Origin: Peptococcaceae bacterium UBA5767
Lineage (GTDB): Bacteria > Bacillota > TC1 > UBA5767
Direction of reading: 5' to 3'
Assembly: GCA_002418765.1 (NCBI GenBank)
Contig: DIET01000012.1
Location: 21,083-85,082 of the forward strand
Length of the DNA: 64,000 nucleotides
In this document: positions 1 to 7,140 of the stretch, piece by piece
How the letters are laid out: the number at the start of each line of letters is the position of its first letter
Position numbering within the stretch: position 1 is the stretch's first letter
Notes under the pieces: generated by a model
The model's input: only the letters and a program-made list of their open reading frames with translations
What the model was told of the DNA's origin: nothing
Database searches by the model: none
Position numbers and translations under genes: made by a program

Positions 1-2
1 CC

Positions 3-66
3 CCCCGGGTTGATATCATTGGTTTGTTCCGTCCAAACCAATGATATCAACCCGGGGTGGTTTTTT
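3..66 (+). terminator. Perfect 24-bp hairpin followed by T run
   Basis: Bases 3-26 are perfectly complementary to 34-57, with a 7-base loop, and a T-rich tract (TTTTTT at 61-66) follows on the plus strand. This fits an intrinsic terminator for a gene lying before the window, although the stem is unusually long and perfect. It could also be a repeated palindrome. The stem is seen directly; the function is inferred. Confidence 0.7.
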
Positions 67-715
67 AGTTCAATCAAACATCGGTATATTGGGAAACAGT
101 TGCCTCGAGATTTAGATTTCTGAAGGATATTTGCGTTGGCTGGGTTGCATTGAAATATGGTTGTGTTAGGTCAATTTCTGCGTAACGGTTGTGGCCAATT
201 GGAGCAGAAGGTGCTAATAGTTTTCTGCGTGTCTTGTTTGGTACACTAATAACACAGGAATGAATGGATTTTGTATTGGTTGCTTTATCACGACATGGGA
301 AAGAAAGGTCAATGGGAAAAACCAGTGGACTTTGGTGTGAGAATACTCACTCTTGGTTTTTTTGGGAACAATTGGATTGGGTCTGGGAATGGGTATGTTG
401 TTTAGAATAAGATCGATGTTTGTATGTATTTGTCCGATGAAAAGCTTTCAAATATGAACAAATGGAAGTCAACATGATGTTAAATTGCCAAATGGCAAAG
501 AGGGCAGCAGATTAAAAAAGTCGTAAGTAGGAATGTTATTTTCTTTAGAATAGTTTTGTATTCAATTGCTATAGGAAAATTGAGATCAAATCATATAGGA
601 AGTAAGGGATGAGAGTGTGATTTGGGATATCCGATGTTAGTAAGAGAAGCATCCGTGCCAGGATTATTAAAAGCCATTCAATATAATAGAAAGAAATGAG
701 GAAGGAGAACAAGCA
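67..715. other. Non-coding region before the stress cluster
   Basis: No convincing gene is present. The region contains the conserved element at 208-290 (listed separately). A short reading frame from the ATG at 313 (about 31 codons) follows it and may be a decayed relative of the lipoprotein gene at 8751, which has the same element upstream. The region is A+T-rich. The SD and start of the LapA-like gene lie at its end. Confidence 0.5.
208..290 (+). repeat. Conserved intergenic element, copy A
   Basis: This segment aligns with 8645-8727. The first 13 bases (AAGGTGCTAATAG) are identical and 24 of the next 37 match without a gap by hand alignment. AATGGATT and a TTGGT-GC-TTT block follow. Both copies hold TTGRTA, 17 bases, then TRAATG, which could be a promoter, with the GGTGCTAATAG box about 30 bases upstream. 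Neither copy shows a covarying stem, so a promoter with a bound activator is more likely than a structured RNA. Function is inferred. Confidence 0.5.
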
Positions 716-1150
716 ATGAGAATGATATTCCTTTTGTTGGCGCTACTGGTTGGTTTGATAATAGCTGTCATGGCGATCATCAATAATCAAGTTGTTACGG
801 TGAACTATCTTTTTGGGCAGTCCAGTCTTGCTTTGTTTGTGCTAATTTTGTATTCCGCATTTGCGGGGGCCGTGTTTATGGGATTTCTGGGTATCTTTCG
901 TAGTATCCATCATTACATGAATTCTCAGGGAGATCGTGGTCATAAAAAGGATCTAGAGCGACGAATTAAAATCCTCGAGGGTGAAAAGAGTAAATTGGAG
1001 GCTGAATTGAACAAGCAGCAAAAAGAACGTGAAGTGGCCGCTGTGAAGGCGCATAGTGATCTGGTGGATGAGAATAAGAAACTTGAAGAAGAGCTAAACA
1101 CGCAGAAGAAAGAACAGGAAGAGGCTATCGCAAAAGAACATCATCTTTAA
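716..1150 (+). CDS. LapA-domain (DUF1049) membrane protein
   Basis: The 144-residue product has two hydrophobic helices near the N-terminus (about residues 3-22 and 38-65) separated by the short INNQ-VTVNYLFG segment typical of LapA/DUF1049 proteins. A charged coiled coil rich in K, E and Q follows (about 80-140). Such proteins sit in the inner membrane and in some bacteria work with LapB in envelope assembly, but their role in Firmicutes is unclear. GAAGGAG precedes the ATG. The reading frame continues for 15 more coil-like codons after the TAA at 1148-1150, so the C-terminus may have been shortened by a nonsense change. First gene of a run of small stress/envelope genes. Confidence 0.8.
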   Translation: MRMIFLLLALLVGLIIAVMAIINNQVVTVNYLFGQSSLALFVLILYSAFAGAVFMGFLGIFRSIHHYMNSQGDRGHKKDLERRIKILEGEKSKLEAELNKQQKEREVAAVKAHSDLVDENKKLEEELNTQKKEQEEAIAKEHHL

Positions 1151-1387
1151 GAGGCATTGCATACGCAAACAGCAGTGTTAAAAGAAAGAAATTCATGACC
1201 GAGAGATGCAACCAGAGAAAATGAATGAAACAGTGTCGAAAAACATTGTGGATATGGATTGATAGGTGGTTGCTTTGTCCTGTTTCAGTGTTCTCTGTCT
1301 TGGAGTTGGTTCATTATCATGTTCTGTATCAAAGTTTTGCTAGAAAACCTTTTTCGATCAAATACACAATGAAAGGAGTGAAATAAT

Positions 1388-1534
1388 ATGTTATGGACAA
1401 TCGTAGTTATACTCGTGGTTTTATGGTTGCTTGGTCTTTTAACAGCTACCGGTGGTGGATTGGTACATATTTTATTGGTGATTGCATTGATTGTGATTTT
1501 TGTGCAGTTGCTACAAGGTAGAAGGAAATTATAA
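1388..1534 (+). CDS. Lmo0937-family small membrane protein
   Basis: A 48-residue protein that is almost entirely hydrophobic. It starts MLWTIVVIL, has a glycine-rich turn (TATGGG) near the middle, a second helix, and a basic end (QGRRKL). The layout matches the short Lmo0937/DUF5670 proteins of Firmicutes, usually two transmembrane helices and often found beside CsbD-type stress genes. AAAGGAGTG lies 7 bases before the ATG. Function unknown; membrane location is inferred from hydrophobicity. It sits between the LapA-like gene and csbD, consistent with a general stress cluster. Confidence 0.75.
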   Translation: MLWTIVVILVVLWLLGLLTATGGGLVHILLVIALIVIFVQLLQGRRKL

Positions 1535-1703
1535 ACTGGTTATTCGACTGATGTAGAGCGTTATGGTGCTGTCATGAAGTTTATATTTCTTTATCGTGTC
1601 GTAAAATTCGTATGATTGCTGAGGAGATGGAGATCTAGTAAGAGACGTATGGAGTACATACTGGTTGCCGGCTCTTGTTTTTTAGATGAATAGGAGGATT
1701 ACT

Positions 1704-1904
1704 ATGAATGAAGATATCTTAAAAGGAAAATGGGGCGAGGTTAAGGGCGAGGTTAAAAAACGATGGGGAAAGCTTACAAACAATGATCTCATGGCCATCT
1801 CCGGAGAGAAGGAGAAATTGGTAGGTGCACTGCAGAAGAAATATGGCTACACCAAAGAAAAGGCTGAAGATGAGTACAAGTCGTTTTTTGAGAAAAAAAA
1901 GTAA
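1704..1904 (+). CDS. CsbD-family stress protein
   Basis: A 66-residue hydrophilic protein starting MNEDILKGKWGEVKGEVKKR, the hallmark of the CsbD family, followed by the usual GKLTNNDL block and a lysine-rich tail. CsbD proteins are abundant general-stress proteins (sigma-B controlled in Bacillus subtilis) of unknown biochemical role. An upstream in-frame ATG at 1686 exists, but the TAGGAGG ribosome site lies between the two, so the start is 1704. Neighbouring small stress genes support the call. Confidence 0.9.
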   Translation: MNEDILKGKWGEVKGEVKKRWGKLTNNDLMAISGEKEKLVGALQKKYGYTKEKAEDEYKSFFEKKK

Positions 1905-2363
1905 CTGTTAAGGAATATGGGTATCATTGAAGAGGTAGGTTTTACTTGGCAGTACATGTGCGCACATAAAAGCATTGGATCAGAAGATGGCTATGGCGGA
2001 CAGCATCAATTATGACAGGAAGTGATTGTCGAGAATAAGGTTTAGAAAGTAGGAATGCCTAAATACTAGCGGTAATGCCCCCCGATTACTCATTCGGTAT
2101 TGCTTCGGTAATGCTTCAGTAATGCTTCAGTAATGCTTCAGTAATGCAAGTGGCTGTATAGGGGAACAAAGAAATCAGCATGGATTATTTTGTTCATCGT
2201 GTTGATATCTGAATTCCCCGTTGCTTTAAAAAATATTAAAAGAGTAGTGATATCGCTATCTAGTTTGGGCGGGTAGTATCATTGTTTTCTCATTTGAAGA
2301 AACAATGATGGTGCCTGAGATAGCCAAATGCAATGAAAACTTATGTTAAGGGAGGTAAGAATA
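1905..2363. other. Intergenic stretch with a short tandem repeat
   Basis: No gene is supported between csbD and the YtxH-like gene. The only clear structure is the 11-base tandem repeat at 2101-2144. Reading frames overlapping the end of the region (on both strands up to 2580) are shadows of the YtxH gene. Confidence 0.5.
2101..2147. repeat. 11-bp tandem repeat, four units
   Basis: The unit TGCTTCAGTAA occurs at 2112, 2123 and 2134. A first copy at 2101 has one change (G for A), and a partial unit follows at 2145. It lies in non-coding DNA upstream of the YtxH-like gene. It is too short and has no spacers, so it is not a CRISPR array. Confidence 0.9.
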
Positions 2364-2768
2364 ATGATTTTGAGAGATCTGCTAGATTTCATAGGCAAGG
2401 AGAAAAGAAAGAAAGAAAAGGAAAAAGTAGCGCAGAAGTTGGCCTTGGGAGTGGGTATTGGAGCCACTGTGGGCTTGGTAACAGGTATTCTTATTGCTCC
2501 AAAAGAGGGCAAAGAAACCCGAAAAGACATTAAGGAAAAAGCAATTTTTGCTGTTGATACTATCGGAGAAACCATCCAAGAAAAGTCAGAAACGATAAAG
2601 GATTCTGCAGTTCATGCTAGAAAGAAAGTTCGTAATGCCATCAAGGATAGCCCTGCTAAAAAAAGACGGGTGAAAGAAAAGATCAAAAGCGATAGTAAGG
2701 TAATCGCACAAGAAGCAAGTGAAGTTGCTGATAGTATATCCGATAGTTCAGACCAAACTGTGAAGTGA
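2364..2768 (+). CDS. YtxH-domain stress protein
   Basis: A 134-residue protein with a lysine/glutamate-rich N-terminus and a glycine-rich hydrophobic helix (about residues 25-45, ALGVGIGATVGLVTG). IAPKEGKETR follows, the signature of YtxH (DUF12632-type) general stress proteins. The rest is charged, helical and alanine-rich. An in-frame ATG lies 21 bases upstream, but GGGAGGT sits just before 2364, so the later start is chosen. It is followed after 10 bases by the DUF948 gene, and YtxH-DUF948 pairs are common in Firmicutes, so these two probably form an operon. Confidence 0.85.
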   Translation: MILRDLLDFIGKEKRKKEKEKVAQKLALGVGIGATVGLVTGILIAPKEGKETRKDIKEKAIFAVDTIGETIQEKSETIKDSAVHARKKVRNAIKDSPAKKRRVKEKIKSDSKVIAQEASEVADSISDSSDQTVK

Positions 2769-2778
2769 GGAAGATAAA

Positions 2779-3234
2779 ATGGTTATCCAATTTACAATAC
2801 AGGAATTCATGTATTTCCTTGTTGGTGTATTGGGAGTAGCAGCAGGAATTCTTCTGTTGTCTATTCTATGGCATTTGCAAAAAGCGATCAGGGTTGTGCG
2901 AACGCTGATCGATACCAGTCAGGAGGATATTGGTAAAACTATCAGCACCATGCCGGGAATATTTACAAACGTGGAACAAATCAGCAGTGATGTCCGGGAG
3001 ACCACAGATAAGCTTAAAATTTCAGTTCCAGCCATTCTCCATGAAGTGGAAGGTGTTACGAATGTGTCAAAAGTGAACATTGAACTGGCAGGAGAAGTGA
3101 TGGAAAAAGCAAGCTTGGGAATCACAGAAACCATAACCAAGATCAATGATGATATTCCTGACTTTGTGGGTTATCTACACATATTTGAAGAGGTACTACA
3201 AATATTGTATCGTACCTTTTTGACTAAAAAGTAA
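2779..3234 (+). CDS. DUF948-like membrane-anchored protein
   Basis: A 151-residue protein with one N-terminal membrane helix (about residues 10-32), followed by a long amphipathic helical region with heptad-like spacing (STMPGIFTNVEQISSDVRET). This matches DUF948 proteins, which resemble methyl-accepting or apolipoprotein-like helical domains and are encoded next to YtxH. GAGGAAGAT precedes the ATG. Likely co-transcribed with the YtxH gene; biochemical role unknown. Confidence 0.7.
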   Translation: MVIQFTIQEFMYFLVGVLGVAAGILLLSILWHLQKAIRVVRTLIDTSQEDIGKTISTMPGIFTNVEQISSDVRETTDKLKISVPAILHEVEGVTNVSKVNIELAGEVMEKASLGITETITKINDDIPDFVGYLHIFEEVLQILYRTFLTKK

Positions 3235-3309
3235 AATTGATCAGAGTATCTACAGAGACTTTTGGTGGAGAGAGCAGCAACACTCAAGTGAGCGATAGCA
3301 GTATAGCTT

Positions 3310-3347
3310 AAATCGCCAGGAACGCAGTGCATCCGGGCGATTTTTTG
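3310..3347 (+). terminator. Intrinsic terminator after DUF948 gene
   Basis: AAATCGCC (3310-3317) pairs with GGCGATTT (3336-3343) around an 18-base loop, and the 3' arm runs into TTTTTT. It probably ends the stress-gene transcript. Confidence 0.7.
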
Positions 3348-3562
3348 TATTTTTGTGTTCATGCCAACAGTTGCGACTATATTTCGAATGGCATAGGGAT
3401 GACATGATAAATGATCTCTGGATCTCGTCAGTCTGCAATGCATCTTCTCTCTCTGATACTGTCTATGCAATCTATGACCTCTATGATCTGAGCTAGTTTA
3501 ATCAGAAAGAATCGGTCTAAATCAACCTTGGATCCAAGGAAGAACTCCTAGAAGCCAACCGA
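3348..3562. other. Intergenic, nothing recognised
   Basis: Between the terminator above and the promoter at 3563 I see no gene. The minus-strand frame at 3171-3470 crosses the terminator and has no family resemblance. Confidence 0.5.
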
Positions 3563-3591
3563 TTGACAAACCCAGTTGGGGGTATTATTCT
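3563..3591 (+). promoter_or_regulatory. Sigma-A-like promoter
   Basis: TTGACA at 3563-3568 is followed after exactly 17 bases by TATTCT. Transcription would start near 3598, about 35 bases before the hairpin at 3634, so the flavodoxin gene downstream would have a short leader with a terminator. Confidence 0.55.
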
Positions 3592-3633
3592 GTAATTGAT
3601 AGCACAGGAGTCGCAAAAGCGGATGCCCTATTC

Positions 3634-3682
3634 TGCCGGCATGCCCCGAGCCTTTTACGGGGTTTGACGGCATGTTTTTTTA
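3634..3682 (+). terminator. Terminator/attenuator ahead of flavodoxin gene
   Basis: TGCCG (3634-3638) pairs with CGGCA (3668-3672) outside, CCCCG (3644-3648) pairs with CGGGG (3658-3662) inside, and a run of T follows. It lies between a good promoter and the SD of the gene at 3714, so it may act as an attenuator rather than simply end an upstream transcript. Confidence 0.6.
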
Positions 3683-3713
3683 AGGGGAACCACATGAAAA
3701 GAAGGAGGCACAG

Positions 3714-4283
3714 ATGATGCATGTAACTTGCATTTTGGGGAGTCCTGTCCGGGAAGGCAACACGGATACCATGGTTCGAGCCTTACTGGCAGGAATGAAA
3801 GAAAAAGCGGATAAGACTATGGACTGGTTGGTGCTTAACGATTTGGTATTTCGGGGCTGTCAGGCCTGCAACGAATGCAAGGAAACATCTGTCAGCCCCT
3901 GTGTTGAGGAAGATGATATGCAGGTGGTTCATGAAAGCCTGCGAAAGGCGGATTTGTTGGTGGTGGCGAGTCCTCTTTATATGGATGGGGTGACCGCTTC
4001 TGTGAAGGCTTTCATTGATCGGCTCAATGCGTTTTTTGGGGCGGATTGGTCTCCCCGTCTGCCGGGTCTTAAGACTGTTCTTTTATACAGTCAGGGGTTG
4101 GAGGACCAAGATGCCTATGAGGAAGTGTTCCGTCTTACGGAACAGGTTTACGGAAAATTTGGTCTGCAGATCGTTAGTAGAGTAGTGCTGGAGAATGCTG
4201 GAGAGCACGATGCGGCTGCCAAGCGGGTGGCACTTTTAGAGAAGTTGGAAGCCCTGGGCAGGGAACTGGCTAGGGAAAGTTGA
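3714..4283 (+). CDS. Iron-sulfur flavoprotein-like NAD(P)H/FMN reductase
   Basis: A 189-residue flavodoxin-fold protein. The N-terminus has the FMN phosphate loop LGSPVREGNTD, and ASPLYMDG near residue 85 is the usual second FMN contact. A compact cysteine set, C-x2-C-x2-C-x7-C (CQACNEC...C, about residues 45-62), resembles the iron-sulfur flavoproteins (Isf) of anaerobes. It probably transfers electrons or reduces quinone/aromatic substrates in the cytoplasm. AAGGAGG precedes paired ATGs; 3714 or 3717 could be used. The downstream tautomerase-like gene is 15 bases away and likely co-transcribed. Confidence 0.75.
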   Translation: MMHVTCILGSPVREGNTDTMVRALLAGMKEKADKTMDWLVLNDLVFRGCQACNECKETSVSPCVEEDDMQVVHESLRKADLLVVASPLYMDGVTASVKAFIDRLNAFFGADWSPRLPGLKTVLLYSQGLEDQDAYEEVFRLTEQVYGKFGLQIVSRVVLENAGEHDAAAKRVALLEKLEALGRELARES

Positions 4284-4298
4284 AAGGATGGTATGGAA

Positions 4299-4553
4299 AT
4301 GCCTCATGTAATCGTGAAAGCTTGGCCTGGTAAATCTAGGGAAAACAAGGAAGCCCTGGCTTATGGGATTGTTCGGTTGGTTCAGGAGACCCTGGGCGTT
4401 CCGGAAAGCAGTGTGTCGGTGGGATGGGAAGAAATTTCCCAGGAACAGTGGCCTGAGCAGGTTTATCGGCCGGATATTCTGGAAAAAGAAGAGACATTGT
4501 TGGTCAGGCCCGGTTACGTACCGGCTGAATTGTCCGGAAATAAAGGACAGTGA
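4299..4553 (+). CDS. 4-oxalocrotonate tautomerase-family protein
   Basis: A small protein that begins MPHVIVKAWPGKSRENK when started at 4299. In the 4-OT family the initiator Met is removed and Pro-1 is the catalytic base, so the ATG at 4299, not the one at 4293, gives the functional N-terminus. AAAGGATGG lies about 10 bases upstream. Length (84 residues) is slightly above the classic 60-70. The WEEI-W region and K/R-rich helix fit the family. Likely role: keto-enol tautomerisation of a small organic acid; substrate unknown. Pairs with the upstream reductase. Confidence 0.75.
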   Translation: MPHVIVKAWPGKSRENKEALAYGIVRLVQETLGVPESSVSVGWEEISQEQWPEQVYRPDILEKEETLLVRPGYVPAELSGNKGQ

Positions 4554-4852
4554 CAGAAAAATAGCCATTAGAGTCGAAATCCTGCGGAAACAAAATAGGG
4601 TGTGTCTGATCCTATATGGAGTTATCAAAAGGTATTGTTCATGTGTTCTTATGTATTTTGCAGTCTCAAATAGGGCTGACACCGGGATCAATCTGTATGG
4701 TTTCACCATGCAAAAAGGTTATCAATCACTTCCATGAGCGCTAGCCCTGGGAAGCGGTAGATTGAATTTTAGGCAAATATTATTTTATTTACCAACCGGA
4801 TTGTGCTATAATTTGTGGGTATTGTAGGGTCTGGACGAAGCGGGGTGGGGCG

Positions 4853-5212
4853 ATGACCAAAGGACAACTGGAAGCCAAATTGAGTGAGGCCATCAGCCGT
4901 TTTGAAATAGAGTGTATGGGACGGGGGCCGGAGAAGATTCGGACCACGGTTCTGGGAGATCTTATTTTGATTAGGCAGCAGGGCTTTTTAAGCCAGGCGG
5001 AACGGAGTCTGGCCTCTAACCGGGAAGGCGTCGAACTGATCAAAAAACTACGCTCTGCTTTATTCGAAAACGCTCGTGAAAATCTGGAGGAAGCCATTGG
5101 ATCGGTGCTCGATGTTCGGGTGGTCAGTACTTATTCAGATGTCAGTACGAAAACGGGTGAGAAAATTATTGTCATTGTAGTGGATCGTAATATGGAAGAG
5201 ATGATCAATTAA
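4853..5212 (+). CDS. DUF2294-family protein
   Basis: A 119-residue soluble protein starting MTKGQLEAKLSEAISRFE, with GRGPEKIRTTVLGDLILIR in the middle and a C-terminal VLDVRVVSTYSDVSTKTGE block. These are the conserved blocks of DUF2294 proteins (annotated Na-translocating decarboxylase-like or simply DUF2294 in Firmicutes). Function not established. A TATAAT lies at 4807-4812, about 45 bases before the ATG. A strong terminator follows, so this is probably a single-gene unit. Confidence 0.8.
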   Translation: MTKGQLEAKLSEAISRFEIECMGRGPEKIRTTVLGDLILIRQQGFLSQAERSLASNREGVELIKKLRSALFENARENLEEAIGSVLDVRVVSTYSDVSTKTGEKIIVIVVDRNMEEMIN

Positions 5213-5230
5213 GTAGGAAGACAGACGGAA

Positions 5231-5305
5231 GGTCCTTACGGACCAGCTGAATGTAAGCCAACAGCAAAAAGCGCCATTAGGTGCTTTTGTTGTTGGCTTT
5301 TTTTA
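5231..5305 (+). terminator. Double-hairpin terminator
   Basis: A small stem GGTCC-TTAC-GGACC (5231-5244) precedes a long one. The segment from 5255 (AAGCCAACA...) pairs with 5283-5299 with one mismatch and one bulge, then T8. It ends the DUF2294 transcript. Confidence 0.85.
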
Positions 5306-5472
5306 TTAAGTAGGCAGGCACAACTTTATTATGAAGTTCGATTGCTCATTAAGATAGGAAATACCCTAATTCCCATTGTAACGGATGAAGTGGGACACGT
5401 GTATAAAGGGGATGGAACATTAGAGTGAGTGAGACGATTGAACAGAAAAGAACGTAAACAGGAGGAAGAATC

Positions 5473-7092
5473 ATGAGAAAGTATCCAAGAACCATGGCTA
5501 CACAGCATCCGGATAATTCGGAAGTGTATATCAATATTCAGCAGGAGCCCGAGGAGGCCATTGAGGCTTTGACCTCCAGCGAAAAGGGAGGTCTGGGAAT
5601 GGAAGAAATCATGATTGATTTCGAAGGGAAGCTGACTCCCTATCATCAGACATCGCAAATTGCCATGGGACTAATCGACAAGGGTATTATTCCTGGAAGG
5701 GATGTGGCCATTACCCCCCGGATTCCCAATGATCGCAAGGAACCACTGTTTCGTCAGTTGATGAGCATCATGTCCTTGGTGGAGACCAATATTTTGGCAT
5801 TCAAGCAGACTGGTGTGCAGGCCATTTGGGAAACGGTGGTCCCGATGATCGAATCCGGGGGTGAGATCTTCCGTATTCAACAGCGGATTGATTCGGTAAT
5901 CGAATTGGGGAATAAAAACTATGATGTTCCTTTTCCTGCCGGGAGTATCCGGGTAATCCCATTGGTGGAGACGGTGCCCTCTTTGGTAAACATTGACCAG
6001 ATTCTTGATGATTATATGTATGCGACCAGTAAGGAAGGGATGCCAAGTGATGATATTCGTGTGATGATGGCCAAGTCGGATTCGGCCATGAGTTATGGCA
6101 TGGTCTCGTCGGTTTTGGCGGTTCTGATTGCCATCAGTCGTTCTCATAGTTGGGGAAAGCAGCATGGTATGACGGTAGCCCCGATTTTCGGCGGTGGCGC
6201 ATTGCCTTTTCGGGGACATGTGACCCTAGCCAATTTGGATCAGTTTTGCATGAATTACGGGGGTGTCCAGACTGTGACGATTCAATCAGGTCTACGTTAT
6301 GACCATGGACCGGAGGAAACACGGGCCGTGACGGAAACGTTGGCCAAACGACTTGGTACGACGCCAGTGCGTTCATTTTCGGTGGAAGAGCAAAAACGGA
6401 TGAAAGATTACATTGGCATCTTTACCAAACATTACTTGACTACATTTGTGAAACTTGCGGAGACAATAGAAGCCATTTCCAAGTATATCCCCAAAAATAG
6501 GGACCGGCTGTCCGGATCCAAGTCGGCGCTGGGATACGCTCGGGAAGTGGCCAACGCGCGGGAAATAGCTGATTTGGTGACAGATCCAGTTCTTCGGGAG
6601 GAATTGTGTTCTTTGAACACGGAAATCAGCTGTGCGATACCGCGGGCTATTTCATTTACTGCATCTATGTACACCATTGGAATGCCGCCAGAATTTGTAG
6701 GTGTAGGGCGAGGCTTAAAGGAGATCCAGGAGAAATATGGGTCAGATGGTATTGATCAGTTGTTGACTTTTTATCCACAGTTAAAGTCTGATCTGCAGTT
6801 TGCCTCCCAATTTGTGAATCTAAAAGTCTCAAAGGGAGTAGTCCAGGAACAGGCACGCTCTGAGTACAGAGAGGATTTCGTTCGGGTAAGCCAATTGCTC
6901 TTGGATGGGAGGTCGGAAGCCGAAGCGATGGCGGAGAACGGCTTTTATCACACCTTGTTGCAGTCTACCATGCCCATTATTTTGCATTTGATGGGCAAGC
7001 AGAGTGATATTTTTGCCGACGATCAGGAAGAGTTGAAGATCCTTCATGATTGGATCGTAAAGATGGGTAAGATTCGAGGAAGTTTGGGGTAG
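5473..7092 (+). CDS. ppcA: Phosphoenolpyruvate carboxylase, archaeal type
   Basis: A 539-residue enzyme that carboxylates phosphoenolpyruvate to oxaloacetate. It starts MRKYPRTMATQHPDN, then has SSEKGGLGMEEIMIDFEGKL and PRIPNDRKEPLFRQLMSI, the blocks of the short archaeal-type PEPC family. That family is about 500-540 residues, against about 900 for the common bacterial enzyme. FGGGALPFRGH and the C-terminal QSTMPIILHLMGKQ also fit. AGGAGGA precedes the ATG. It is rare in bacteria (some Clostridia and lactic acid bacteria), suggesting old lateral transfer. It would refill the C4 pool in an anaerobe; the OFA carrier follows on the same strand. Confidence 0.93.
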   Translation: MRKYPRTMATQHPDNSEVYINIQQEPEEAIEALTSSEKGGLGMEEIMIDFEGKLTPYHQTSQIAMGLIDKGIIPGRDVAITPRIPNDRKEPLFRQLMSIMSLVETNILAFKQTGVQAIWETVVPMIESGGEIFRIQQRIDSVIELGNKNYDVPFPAGSIRVIPLVETVPSLVNIDQILDDYMYATSKEGMPSDDIRVMMAKSDSAMSYGMVSSVLAVLIAISRSHSWGKQHGMTVAPIFGGGALPFRGHVTLANLDQFCMNYGGVQTVTIQSGLRYDHGPEETRAVTETLAKRLGTTPVRSFSVEEQKRMKDYIGIFTKHYLTTFVKLAETIEAISKYIPKNRDRLSGSKSALGYAREVANAREIADLVTDPVLREELCSLNTEISCAIPRAISFTASMYTIGMPPEFVGVGRGLKEIQEKYGSDGIDQLLTFYPQLKSDLQFASQFVNLKVSKGVVQEQARSEYREDFVRVSQLLLDGRSEAEAMAENGFYHTLLQSTMPIILHLMGKQSDIFADDQEELKILHDWIVKMGKIRGSLG

Positions 7093-7140
7093 CCGGTGGT
7101 CTTTTTCTCCTGCAGGGGATGCCAATGAAAGGATTTTTTG

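Noticed and set aside
2101..2147. CRISPR-like repeat array
   Set aside because: The 11-base units are directly adjacent, with no spacers and no cas gene in the window.
3171..3470. Minus-strand frame of 99 codons
   Set aside because: Crosses the terminator and the end of the DUF948 gene; no support.
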